Assembly (NCBI RefSeq): GCF_008122205.1
Contig: NZ_PHNJ01000014.1
Location: 62,001 to 126,000 of the forward strand
Reading direction: 5' to 3'
Source: Natronococcus pandeyae
GTDB taxonomy: Archaea; Halobacteriota; Halobacteria; Halobacteriales; Natrialbaceae
Length of the DNA stretch: 64,000 nt
Position 1 is the first letter of the stretch. The number at the start of each line of letters is the position of its first letter. Under the pieces are notes generated by a model. That model ran no database searches and was not told the DNA's origin. It saw only the letters and a list, made by a program, of their open reading frames with translations. Position numbers and translations under genes: made by a program. Positions 25,566 through 32,888 of this stretch are shown here, piece by piece.

Positions 25566-26495
25566 ATGAGCGACGTACGACAGCACGCGGACGACATACA
25601 CGACCAGTTTTCGGACCACATCGACGTCAGCGTCGACGACGTCGAGGATCGACTGACGACGCTCGTCGACGAGTACAAGGTGCCGATCGACGAAGCACGC
25701 CGGAGCGTCACCAACCACTACCTCGAGGAGGCCGGCCTCGACCGCGAGGACCTCTCGAGCGGCTCGAGCGAGGCCGCCCAGGTCGAGGACGTCGACGAAC
25801 CAGAACAGTGGATCGACCTCACCGCCAAGGTCATCGAACTGTGGGACCCCCGCAGCGACTCCGTCGCGCAGGTCGGCCTGCTGGGCGACCCGACGGGGAC
25901 GATCAAGTTCACCAAGTGGGCGAAATCCGATCTGCCCGCGCTCGAGGAGGGCGGCGTCTACGAACTTCGTAACGTCGTCACCGACGAGTACCAGGGCCGG
26001 TACTCGGTCAAACTCAACAGCACGACCGTCATCGAGGAGCTCGACGAGGAGATCGAGGTCGGCGACGACACGAGCGAGATCGAAGGCGCCCTCGTGGACA
26101 TGCAAAGCGGCAGCGGCCTCATCAAGCGCTGTCCGAAGGAGGACTGCACGCGAGTGCTCCAGAACGGCCGCTGTAACGAACACGGCGAGGTCGAAGGCGA
26201 GTTCGACCTCCGTATCAAGGCCGTCGTCGACGACGGCATCGACGCCCACGAGGTCATCTTCGACAAGGACGCCACCGAGAACCTGACCGGGATCAGTCTC
26301 GAGGAGGCCAAGGATATGGCGATGGACGCGCTCGATACGACCGTCGTCGCCGACGAGATCCGCGACCAGATCGTCGGCACTTACTACCGGATCGAGGGGC
26401 CGACGTTCGGTCGCTACGTTCTGGCCGACGACGTCGAGGAACTCGACGGGCCGGTCGACGCTGAACAGCTGCTGATCAGAGCGAGGTCGATGTAA
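25566..26495 (+). CDS. rpa3: replication protein A, RPA3-type single-strand DNA-binding protein
   Basis: The 309-residue protein protects single-stranded DNA during replication and repair. A helical N-terminus (DVRQHADDIHDQFSDHIDVSVDDVEDRLTTLVDEYKVPIDEARRSVTNHYLEE) precedes an OB fold (WIDLTAKVIELWDPRSDSVAQVGLLGDPTGTIKFTKWAKSDLPALEEGGVYELRNVVTDEYQGRYSVKLNSTT). A zinc finger follows (CPKEDC...GRCNEH, about residues 188-205). Length and zinc finger fit the Haloferax RPA3 group better than the longer RPA1. ATG 25566 is preceded by a purine-rich gaggaggcgtg. The partner RPAP3 gene follows after 1 bp. Confidence 0.9.
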   Translation: MSDVRQHADDIHDQFSDHIDVSVDDVEDRLTTLVDEYKVPIDEARRSVTNHYLEEAGLDREDLSSGSSEAAQVEDVDEPEQWIDLTAKVIELWDPRSDSVAQVGLLGDPTGTIKFTKWAKSDLPALEEGGVYELRNVVTDEYQGRYSVKLNSTTVIEELDEEIEVGDDTSEIEGALVDMQSGSGLIKRCPKEDCTRVLQNGRCNEHGEVEGEFDLRIKAVVDDGIDAHEVIFDKDATENLTGISLEEAKDMAMDALDTTVVADEIRDQIVGTYYRIEGPTFGRYVLADDVEELDGPVDAEQLLIRARSM

Positions 26496-26496
26496 C

Positions 26497-27132
26497 ATGT
26501 CCCAGTCAGAACTCACCCGCGAAGTCGCACGTCGCGCCTTCGCATCCGAATTCAACGATTCGACGTACACGTTCAAGGAAAGCGACGACGAACGCGCACC
26601 GAACTACGCGCTGCTCCCGACGGGTGACCGCGCGAACCGCGTGTTCATCGTCGGCACGCTCACCGAGACCGAAGACGTCGGCGAGGACAGCGAGTACTGG
26701 CGCGGCCGCGTCGTCGACCCAACGGGGACGTTCTTCGTCTACGCCGGCCAGTACCAGCCCGAGGCGGCCTCCGTCCTCCGCGACACGGAGCCACCGGCGT
26801 ACGTCTCGATCGTCGGCAAACCCCGCACCTACGAGACCGACGACGGGAGCGTCAACGTCTCCGTCCGTCCCGAGTCCATCGCGATCGTCGACGAGGACAC
26901 CCGCAGCCGCTGGGTCGTCGAAACCGCCGAGCGCACCCTCGATCGCATCGAGGCCTTCGAGGAGTGGGAAGCAGAGCAGGAAGCCCCCGAGAGCGCCTCG
27001 ACGGCACCGACGAACGAGTACGCGCAGATGGCCCGCGAGCGCTACGACTCACCGGTCGTCAACTACCGGAACGACGTGATTCAGGCCCTCGAGAGCCTCG
27101 AGGAGATCGAGGACACCGAAGCCACGGCCTGA
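26497..27132 (+). CDS. rpap3: RPA-associated protein RPAP3
   Basis: The 211-residue protein is encoded directly behind RPA3. It has one OB-fold core (YALLPTGDRANRVFIVGTLTETEDVGEDSEYWRGRVVDPTGTFFVYAGQYQPEAASVLRDTEPPAYVSIVGKPRTYETDDGSVNVSVRPESIAIVD). A helical C-terminus follows (RSRWVVETAERTLDRIEAFEEWEAEQEA ... YDSPVVNYRNDVIQALESLEEIED). In haloarchaea RPAP proteins act with their cognate RPA in DNA repair, and the tight pairing supports co-expression. Confidence 0.9.
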   Translation: MSQSELTREVARRAFASEFNDSTYTFKESDDERAPNYALLPTGDRANRVFIVGTLTETEDVGEDSEYWRGRVVDPTGTFFVYAGQYQPEAASVLRDTEPPAYVSIVGKPRTYETDDGSVNVSVRPESIAIVDEDTRSRWVVETAERTLDRIEAFEEWEAEQEAPESASTAPTNEYAQMARERYDSPVVNYRNDVIQALESLEEIEDTEATA

Positions 27133-27180
27133 ACCGAGCGCGGCTCCGACACCGGTACCGGACCGGTCACAGTTTTTCGA

Positions 27181-27450
27181 TCACTCCGACGGAACAGCCT
27201 CGAGCATCGCTCGAATCGCGTCGACCTCGTCGTCAGTTGCCTCGTGGCCGACGCCGGCGTAGCGCCGCTCGGTAACGTCGGCGGCGGCCCTGTCGAACGT
27301 CCGTGCAGGTTCGGTGACCCGCTCGAACGCCCGCACGGGTTCGGCGACCCGCTCGAGGTCGATCCCAGGGTGTCGGTGAGCATGGGTGGCCGATCGGATG
27401 TGTGGCGAATAGCCTACTCGGCCGGACGAACCCGAAGCGAAATGAATCAC
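27181..27450 (-). CDS. small hypothetical protein (up to 89 aa)
   Basis: The C-terminal part DLERVAEPVRAFERVTEPARTFDRAAADVTERRYAGVGHEATDDEVDAIRAMLEAVPSE is acidic, helical and codon-biased like real haloarchaeal genes. The first 25 residues are less convincing, and no closer ATG exists in frame, so the start is doubtful. It is convergent with rpap3. No family recognised. Confidence 0.5.
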   Translation of the reverse strand: MIHFASGSSGRVGYSPHIRSATHAHRHPGIDLERVAEPVRAFERVTEPARTFDRAAADVTERRYAGVGHEATDDEVDAIRAMLEAVPSE

Positions 27451-27526
27451 GGTCGGTTCCGGCGGGAGCGGACGGGTCGCGCGTCTGACGAATCGTTAAG
27501 TATCGTGGCCGACGAACGTTATCGCG

Positions 27527-27934
27527 ATGGGCAACAAGAACAAGACGATCTCGTTTCGCGTGAACGAGGACGCCTTCGAGGCGTTACAGGACATCGCCGA
27601 GGAGCGCGACATCTCGTTGTCCGCGGTCTTCCGGGACTACGTCGACTTACTCGTCGAGCACGACGGGCAGGTCGCCGTGGTTCCGGAGGCCGATCTCGAG
27701 GCGAACGAGGCGGGCGGGGAGGAAGACCTCTCCTTTCCCCCGACGATCGAGGTTCCCAAGAGCTTCATTCGCGAGCACGAGCGCCTGGAACTGGAGGCCG
27801 ACCACCTGCGTGAACAGCTCGACGAGTACAAAGCCTACGTGAACGAACTGCAGGACCGACTCGAGGACGAAGAGGACGAAGTCCTCCTGCTCGACGATCT
27901 GGACGACGCCGACGGCCCCTCACAGCTCCGCTGA
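27527..27934 (+). CDS. ribbon-helix-helix protein with coiled-coil tail (135 aa)
   Basis: The N-terminal 45 residues (KNKTISFRVNEDAFEALQDIAEERDISLSAVFRDYVDLLVEH) form a ribbon-helix-helix DNA-binding domain of the CopG/MetJ type, with ISFRV as the base-reading strand. From about residue 85 a heptad-like coiled coil follows (FIREHERLELEADHLREQLDEYKAYVNELQDRLEDEEDE). It is a likely dimeric transcription factor. No antitoxin-toxin partner follows, since the next gene is convergent. Confidence 0.85.
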   Translation: MGNKNKTISFRVNEDAFEALQDIAEERDISLSAVFRDYVDLLVEHDGQVAVVPEADLEANEAGGEEDLSFPPTIEVPKSFIREHERLELEADHLREQLDEYKAYVNELQDRLEDEEDEVLLLDDLDDADGPSQLR

Positions 27935-27937
27935 GCG

Positions 27938-28393
27938 TTACTTCGCGAGATCCTGTTTCGTCCGCCGGATCTCGTCGTGCATTTCGTCCGTGCCCTCGAC
28001 CCGTGCGAGCCCTTCGGCCGCCTCGAGCGTGCGGACGCCGTTGTCGAGAAAGGACAGCACGTCGCCGGAGTAGGCGTAGACCATGTAGTCGTCGGTCATG
28101 ACGTCGACGATGGCGTTCGGTCCGAGCCCCTGTGCGCGGAGTTCGAGTATGTACTGGACGAACTTTCGCTCCGGACAGCCACAGTAGGGGTTGTTGTCGC
28201 ACGCACAGTCGAGGAAGTCACTCGAGAAGTCGAGCACTCGTTCGCGGGTCGCCTCGTCGAGTTTCTCGAGGCCCTCGCCCTGGAAGAGTACGTCAAGCGT
28301 TGCGCCTTTGAACGCCCCCTTCGGGATGTTCGTCTCGAGCTGGGAGCTGAGCTGGCGGTGATTCTTGACGTAGATCTTGTCGGTGATAGCCAC
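27938..28393 (-). CDS. conserved haloarchaeal Cys-rich protein (DUF5814-like, 151 aa)
   Basis: MAITDKIYVKNHRQLSSQLETNIPKGAFKGATLDVLFQGEGLEKLDEATRERVLDF is a strongly patterned N-terminus, followed by a cysteine cluster (LDCACDNNPYCGCPERKF, about residues 61-78) and two helices. This resembles the DUF5814 family, whose domain is also found fused to helicases in haloarchaea; function is unknown. The four close cysteines could hold zinc or an Fe-S cluster. The family name is from memory and not checked. Confidence 0.75.
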   Translation of the reverse strand: MAITDKIYVKNHRQLSSQLETNIPKGAFKGATLDVLFQGEGLEKLDEATRERVLDFSSDFLDCACDNNPYCGCPERKFVQYILELRAQGLGPNAIVDVMTDDYMVYAYSGDVLSFLDNGVRTLEAAEGLARVEGTDEMHDEIRRTKQDLAK

Positions 28394-28429
28394 GCGTTGA
28401 CGGTCCTACGGCCGTCCGGCCAAAAAGCG

Positions 28430-28640
28430 TCCCGGTTGCGCGGTTTGAAGTGAACGGAGTGAACGAAAACCACGAAGCGAACGGGGAGCGAACGCAACCC
28501 GTGAGCACGCGGGAACGAGAACCGCGAAACGTGAACGGTGACAGCGCGGAATCGGAGATTCCGCGAGCCGTGAGAACGGACGCAAACCGTCCGTGAGCAG
28601 AACCCGTGAGCGGGAGCGTGGCGGTCGAAAATGCACGGTA
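28430..28640. repeat. cluster of short imperfect hairpins related to the tRNA-linked palindromes
   Basis: This gene-free stretch repeats the words GTGAAC/GTGAGC and GCGAAC many times and contains several stem-loops. Examples are GCGGAATC/GATTCCGC (28546-28553 with 28557-28564, loop gga) and ACGGAC/GTCCGT (28576-28581 with 28589-28594). The same GCGAAC...GTGAGC loop vocabulary occurs in the hairpins downstream of tRNA-His, tRNA-Phe and tRNA-Val, but no tRNA tail is present here. Confidence 0.6.
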
Positions 28641-28673
28641 CGGAGTCGCACAGTCCCGTCCTCGAGTCGTAAC

Positions 28674-28685
28674 GTATTTTAGGCC
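28674..28685 (+). promoter_or_regulatory. TATA-like element upstream of tRNA-His
   Basis: The AT-rich word gtattttaggcc is centred about 35 bp before the mature 5-prime end of tRNA-His, which fits an archaeal TATA box in otherwise GC-rich DNA. Inferred from position and composition only. Confidence 0.45.
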
Positions 28686-28713
28686 AACCGCATGTAGAAG
28701 TAAGTGTAAACGT

Positions 28714-28786
28714 GTCCGGGTTGGGGTAGTGGTTATCCTTCAGCCTTGTGGAGGCTGAGACGCGGGTTCGATTCTCGCACCCGGAC
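28714..28786 (+). tRNA. tRNA-His (anticodon GTG)
   Basis: Cloverleaf with acceptor GTCCGGG/CCCGGAC, anticodon stem CAGCC/GGCTG around loop TTGTGGA (anticodon GTG), and T-arm GCGGGTTCGATTCTCGC. CCA is not encoded. The T-arm/acceptor end (28765-28786) is duplicated downstream in a tandem array. Confidence 0.95.
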
Positions 28787-29036
28787 TTTTTCGCGACGAG
28801 TAAAACGAGGAGCGGAAAAGCCGGAAGGCGAGATCGAACCCTGGGAGAGGCAGCCCGCGAACGGAGTGAGCAGGAACCTCTCCCTACGGTTCGATTCTCG
28901 CACCCGGACCTTCTGTAGCGAACAACGTCGTGAGCTACAGAAGTCCTCAGAGAATCGAATCAGGGAGTGAAGCGAACGCAGTGAACGAAACGACCGTGGT
29001 TCGATTCTCGCAGTCGGGTTCGATTCTCGTAGCCGC
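28787..29036 (+). repeat. tandem tRNA-His tail array
   Basis: Downstream of tRNA-His the last 22 nt of the tRNA recur exactly at 28888-28909 and in degenerate form at 28998-29016 and 29017-29036. The first two copies are each preceded by an inverted T-arm (28828-28850 pairs with 28877-28901; 28949-28962 pairs with the arm ending near 29009). A perfect 10 bp hairpin, 28910-28919 with 28934-28943, separates the two units; its loop is gaacaacgtcgtga. The order tRNA end, hairpin, inverted T-arm, core, tail copy is the same as at tRNA-Phe and tRNA-Val. Confidence 0.85.
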
Positions 29037-29102
29037 CTTTACCGGCCTAATTCAGGGGGTTCTCCCCACTCCTATTTTTGCGTAGCGGGCGAGATAGCTC
29101 GT

Positions 29103-29243
29103 ATGCGGACCTCGACAATACTGATCGTGGTCGGATTTCTCCTGATCGTGATACCGATACCCGTGTTACCACCCCTGGTCGGCACAGTAATCGGAGTGTT
29201 CCTCGTCCTCGGCGGTGTTCTTCTCAGAGTTTTCGGCCTCTGA
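29103..29243 (+). CDS. very small two-helix membrane protein (46 aa)
   Basis: The frame MRTSTILIVVGFLLIVIPIPVLPPLVGTVIGVFLVLGGVLLRVFGL is almost entirely hydrophobic and forms two helices around a proline-rich turn. Small hydrophobic proteins of this kind are frequent in haloarchaea and of unknown role. The codons use high-GC third positions like their neighbours, supporting a real gene. Confidence 0.6.
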   Translation: MRTSTILIVVGFLLIVIPIPVLPPLVGTVIGVFLVLGGVLLRVFGL

Positions 29244-29285
29244 GAGCAGGGACCTTCACCGAACTCGAGGGCCGAACACTCGCGT

Positions 29286-29852
29286 CTAAAAGTTCGTCAC
29301 CTTCGACTGGATCCGCCCGTTGTCGATCTGCTCACTGTCCTCGGGATCGCTGAGGTACACCGCCAGATCGCTCATATTCACCTCGTCGCTCTGGTGGAGA
29401 TACGCGAGTTCGGTGAGCGACAGCGTCTCGCCCTGCTCGAGTTTGTGTCGAAGTTGCCCCACGGTGAGCGACTGGAACGTCACGTCGAGGTCGACGGTCG
29501 CGGCGCGGTCGCGTTTCGCCTCGGCGACGTTGATCCCTTCCGCGAGCACCGACTCGAACTCGAGGTCGGTGTCCTCGGTCGCGAGGTAGAGAAACGCGGC
29601 GGCCGAAACCATCGCGTCGAAGGCGTCGGTCCCGTTCATGTTTCCGAACCGTTTCTCGAAGACGAGTTCGCGGTCGTGGTCTGCGAGGTGCTCGACGAGG
29701 AGTTCGAAGTCGAGCATCGCGTGGTAGATTCGATTACGGATGCGTGCGCGAGCGTTTCGTTCCGATTGTAGGCTTGCGAGGTCGGCCTCGCCGCGAAGGT
29801 ACGCGCGGTCAGCCTGGCTCAACAGTCCTCGGTCTCGATCGCCCCTCGTCAT
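29286..29852 (-). CDS. haloarchaeal protein of unknown function divergent from the PCNA gene (188 aa)
   Basis: Mostly helical, charged protein: RDRGLLSQADRAYLRGEADLASLQSERNARARIRNRIYHAMLDFELLVEHLADHDRELVFEKRF, then a C-terminal half with VTFQSLTVGQLRHKLEQGETLSLTELAYLHQSDEVNMSDLAVYL. The first part has the look of a domain that binds nucleic acid or another protein, but no named motif is present. It shares a 119 bp divergent promoter with the PCNA gene, suggesting shared control. ATG 29852 is chosen over an upstream in-frame extension of AT-rich promoter sequence. Confidence 0.75.
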   Translation of the reverse strand: MTRGDRDRGLLSQADRAYLRGEADLASLQSERNARARIRNRIYHAMLDFELLVEHLADHDRELVFEKRFGNMNGTDAFDAMVSAAAFLYLATEDTDLEFESVLAEGINVAEAKRDRAATVDLDVTFQSLTVGQLRHKLEQGETLSLTELAYLHQSDEVNMSDLAVYLSDPEDSEQIDNGRIQSKVTNF

Positions 29853-29892
29853 AACTTGTATCGGGTTATGGCTCGTGATATACACATATATA

Positions 29893-29913
29893 GATAATCT
29901 GTTTCGGATTATC
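29893..29913. promoter_or_regulatory. perfect dyad in the divergent promoter of the PCNA gene
   Basis: GATAATC (29893-29899) and GATTATC (29907-29913) form a perfect 7 bp inverted repeat around tgtttcg. It lies in an AT-rich 119 bp spacer between the divergent genes starting at 29852 and 29972, next to the TATA-like tatatatag. It is a plausible operator or paired promoter element; the bound factor is unknown. Confidence 0.5.
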
Positions 29914-29971
29914 CATACCGTTTCTGTCAAAGACACTATATCAGTTGCTATCGATCACAGAGAAAGAGACG

Positions 29972-30766
29972 ATGAGTAACTCACACTCGGAAATCGACGT
30001 CAGTACCGGATCGAACGAAGCCTTTCGGCTCGTCGTGAGCGCCGACGTGCTCCAGCGGACCGTCGCCCTGGTTCACTCGCTGGTCGACGAGTGTCGGATC
30101 CAGTTCGACGCTGAAGCGATACGAATATCCGCCGTCGATCCGGCACTCGTCGCGTCCGTCGAACTGACGGTCGACCGGTCCGCGTTCGAGGCCTACGACG
30201 CTGCCGATTGTTGCATCGGCGTGGACCTCGAGCGGTTTCGAGACGTCGTCAAGATGGCGAACCGCGACCAACTGGTAGCGCTCACCCTCGATCCGGCGAC
30301 GAGAAAGCTCGAGATCCGCATCGACGAACTCAGCTACACGCTCGCGCTGCTGGATCCGGAGTCGATCCGGTCGCCACACGACCACTCCGAGTTCGAACTC
30401 GAGTTCGCGGGGACGGTCGTCACCGAGGCCGGGGAAATCGACCGCGCGATACGGGCCGCGGATATGGTTTCGGACCACCTTACGCTCAGGATCGACGAAG
30501 ACGAGGAGGTGTTCTACATGGAAGCGGACGGGGACACCGACGAGCTATCGCTCGAACTCTCCGCGAGTTCGCTCGTCGAACTAACGCCGAACGACGCCCG
30601 CTCGATGTTCTCGATCGACTACCTCGAGCCGATCAACCGGGCGACGCCCTCCGACGTCGAACTCGACCTCGAGATCGGAACAGAGGCGCCCGTCGCCGTT
30701 CGGTACGAGTTCGCCGACGGGGCTGGCGACGTCGAATACCTGGTCTCGCCGCGAATAACCACGTAA
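29972..30766 (+). CDS. pcn: DNA polymerase sliding clamp (PCNA)
   Basis: A 264-residue clamp subunit that would form a homotrimeric ring tethering polymerase, ligase and Fen1 to DNA. The fold is complete: LQRTVALVHSLVDECRIQFDAEAIRISAVDPALVASVELTVDRSAFEAYDA, then KLEIRIDELSYTLALLDPESIRSP (interdomain loop that binds PIP boxes), then AADMVSDHLTLRIDEDEEVFYMEADGDTDE and the C-terminal VEYLVSPRITT. It has about 18 extra N-terminal residues (MSNSHSEIDVSTGSNEAF) compared with the usual ~247. Neither the primase nor other expected replication partners are adjacent, so a second, divergent clamp gene is possible. Confidence 0.9.
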   Translation: MSNSHSEIDVSTGSNEAFRLVVSADVLQRTVALVHSLVDECRIQFDAEAIRISAVDPALVASVELTVDRSAFEAYDAADCCIGVDLERFRDVVKMANRDQLVALTLDPATRKLEIRIDELSYTLALLDPESIRSPHDHSEFELEFAGTVVTEAGEIDRAIRAADMVSDHLTLRIDEDEEVFYMEADGDTDELSLELSASSLVELTPNDARSMFSIDYLEPINRATPSDVELDLEIGTEAPVAVRYEFADGAGDVEYLVSPRITT

Positions 30767-30896
30767 AAAGCGGTCGACACAGTGAGTTCCACGACGGTGT
30801 TGAGAGTACACCGACTCGCTGAGAGAATCGGCCACCGTACGCTGCTCACTCACAGTAGTAGCTGAACACGGCCGAGTTTCACAGTGCTGGGCGTCG

Positions 30897-31235
30897 CTAC
30901 AGCGGGGCACCGGCCAGCACGAGCGTCGCTCGCTCGTCACCGGTGTTGTGGATCTGGCGGGTCTCCTCGGGATCGAGACGAATTGCGTCGCCCGACTCGA
31001 GAGCCACCGTCTCGTTTTCCAGTTCGACGTCGACGCTCCCTGCGACGACGTAGTAGACCTCCTCCTGGCCGGTCTCCGCTTCGTCGTGTTCCTTTCCCTT
31101 GCCGCCGGGCTCGAGTTCGAGCACCGTCAGTCCGAGGTGGTCCGTCTCGAGTGCGTCCTTCAGGAACCACATCCCACCGAACTCGTCCGGAACGACCGAC
31201 TCGACGTCCGCTTTCGACGCGGTATCGTAGCCCAT
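30897..31235 (-). CDS. cupin-domain protein (112 aa)
   Basis: Single-domain cupin. Motif 1 reads GGKGKEHDEAETGQEEVYYVVAGSVDVEL and motif 2 RQIHNTGDERATLVLAG, giving His/Glu ligands for one metal in the barrel, although the first His pair is only partly kept (KEHDEAE). Lone cupins act as small-molecule enzymes or sensors; none can be assigned. The N-terminus (YDTASKADVESVVPDEFGGMWFLKDALETDHLGL) is the common lead-in of haloarchaeal cupins. Confidence 0.87.
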   Translation of the reverse strand: MGYDTASKADVESVVPDEFGGMWFLKDALETDHLGLTVLELEPGGKGKEHDEAETGQEEVYYVVAGSVDVELENETVALESGDAIRLDPEETRQIHNTGDERATLVLAGAPL

Positions 31236-31320
31236 ACGCGAGTCACACGCCGGTTAGCCACCTAAACGCAACTCTTCGAGAGAACAACACCTACCGTCGA
31301 GAGGGACGTAGTCGGTGTCG

Positions 31321-31488
31321 ATGCCCGGTTCCGAAGACAGCCTCGAGTGTCCCACCTGTACTACCGTCGTCGACCGCGACGACGCGATCCGGACGAAGAC
31401 GATGGGTGGGCTCGATCCGACGGCGTGGCAGACGCTCTGTTGTCCGGACTGTGGAACGCGCCTGAAGACGGTGTTCGTCGGCGAGTGA
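31321..31488 (+). CDS. small zinc-ribbon protein (55 aa)
   Basis: The frame MPGSEDSLECPTCTTVVDRDDAIRTKTMGGLDPTAWQTLCCPDCGTRLKTVFVGE has two CxxC pairs (CPTC and CPDC) spaced as in a single treble-clef or zinc ribbon. The acidic composition and GC-rich third codon positions support it. It probably binds zinc; the role is unknown. It lies 46 bp before the membrane-protein gene. Confidence 0.7.
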   Translation: MPGSEDSLECPTCTTVVDRDDAIRTKTMGGLDPTAWQTLCCPDCGTRLKTVFVGE

Positions 31489-31534
31489 CGACCGCAGGCT
31501 CTCGCGTTTAGCTGCTCCAGCCCGTAGTGTACCT

Positions 31535-32812
31535 ATGGCGGACGCCCGACTCGAGGACGTACTCGACGCGCCCCAACGAAACGCGGCCCTCGGGTGGGCG
31601 GTCGTGACGCTTCTCGCCGCACTCGCGATCACGCACGGACTCGACGGCTCCTACCGGTGGTTCGTCTTCACGGGATTCGCGGTCGTCATCGTGCTCGTCC
31701 CCGCAGTTGCGTTTCGAGATCCGCTGGTGATGCCGCCCTGGGAACTGCTGGTTCTCGTCCTGGTTCCCGTCGTCGACGCGGCGATACTCGGCGAGTCTCC
31801 GCTGACGACCGTCGCCGTTTACGTCGCCGTCGCCGCGATTGCGCTCGTCGTCGCCGTCGAGATCCACCGGTTTACGGCCGTTCGGATGAACCACACGTTC
31901 GCGGTCGTCCTGGTCGTGCTCACGACGCTCGCCGTCGCCGGGGCCTGGAACGTCGCCCAGTGGCTGTCGGACGTGACGCTCGGAACCGCCTACGTTCTCG
32001 ACGGGCGCTCACAGGACGCGGCCAACCGCGCGATGATGATCGACTTCGCCTACGCGGCGGTCGCCGGGCTCCTCGCCGGCGTCGTCTTCGATCGGTACTT
32101 CCGGGGACATACGGAACGCGTCCCCGAGCGGAGTCCGACTCCGCTGGAGTCGGCACCCGACGGCGAATCCGTCGCGGTGCCGTCGTTGCTCCGCGACCGG
32201 CTGGACGTTCCCGACCGGACCGTCCGGCGACTCGCTCGCGTCCTGCAGGTGGCACTCGCCGTCCTCCTGCTGTACGGTCTCGTCGGACGCGACCTGACGA
32301 CGGTCGCGAACGCCGCGATCGCGCTCGCGATCACGTTCCTGCCGGCGATTCTCGAGCGGGACTACGGGCTGCCGATCGAGCCGGGGCTCGCGTTCTGGCT
32401 CACGGCGGCCGTCTTCCTCCACGCGATCGGTTCGGCCGGACTGTACGGCGCCGTCGGCTCGTGGGATAACCTGACGCACACGGTCTCCGCCTCGATCGTC
32501 GCCGCGGCGGGGTACGCGGTCGTCCGGGCTATCGATCTCCACACCGACGAGGTCTACTTCCCCCCGACGATGCTGTTCGGGTTCATCCTCGTGTTCGTCC
32601 TGGCGTTCGGCGTCGTCTGGGAACTCGTGGAGTTCGCCGTCGACGAGAGTGCACAGTGGCTCGGCGTCCAGGCGGTCGTCGCCCAGCACGGGATCGACGA
32701 TACGATCGTCGACCTCCTGTTCGACCTCGTCGGCGCCGTCGTCGCCGCGATCTGGGGTTCGTTTTACCTCACGGATCTCTCCCAGCGCATCGCTGACCGA
32801 TTCGACGGCTGA
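31535..32812 (+). CDS. large multi-spanning membrane protein of unknown function (425 aa)
   Basis: About eleven hydrophobic helices in two blocks, with a hydrophilic loop near the middle (GHTERVPERSPTPLESAPDGESVAVPSLLRDRLDVPDRTVRRLARV). Conserved-looking intramembrane residues are WDNLTHTVSASIVAAAGYAVVRAIDLH and VVWELVEFAVDESAQWLG, with His and Glu inside helices. No transport or enzyme family is recognised. Confidence 0.78.
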   Translation: MADARLEDVLDAPQRNAALGWAVVTLLAALAITHGLDGSYRWFVFTGFAVVIVLVPAVAFRDPLVMPPWELLVLVLVPVVDAAILGESPLTTVAVYVAVAAIALVVAVEIHRFTAVRMNHTFAVVLVVLTTLAVAGAWNVAQWLSDVTLGTAYVLDGRSQDAANRAMMIDFAYAAVAGLLAGVVFDRYFRGHTERVPERSPTPLESAPDGESVAVPSLLRDRLDVPDRTVRRLARVLQVALAVLLLYGLVGRDLTTVANAAIALAITFLPAILERDYGLPIEPGLAFWLTAAVFLHAIGSAGLYGAVGSWDNLTHTVSASIVAAAGYAVVRAIDLHTDEVYFPPTMLFGFILVFVLAFGVVWELVEFAVDESAQWLGVQAVVAQHGIDDTIVDLLFDLVGAVVAAIWGSFYLTDLSQRIADRFDG

Positions 32813-32888
32813 GCCGGGCCTCTCGCGGTCGGATTTCGGGACAGTGCCCGAGAAAGAGCAGCGACGCTCGCGCGTGCGCTTTGGCTGA

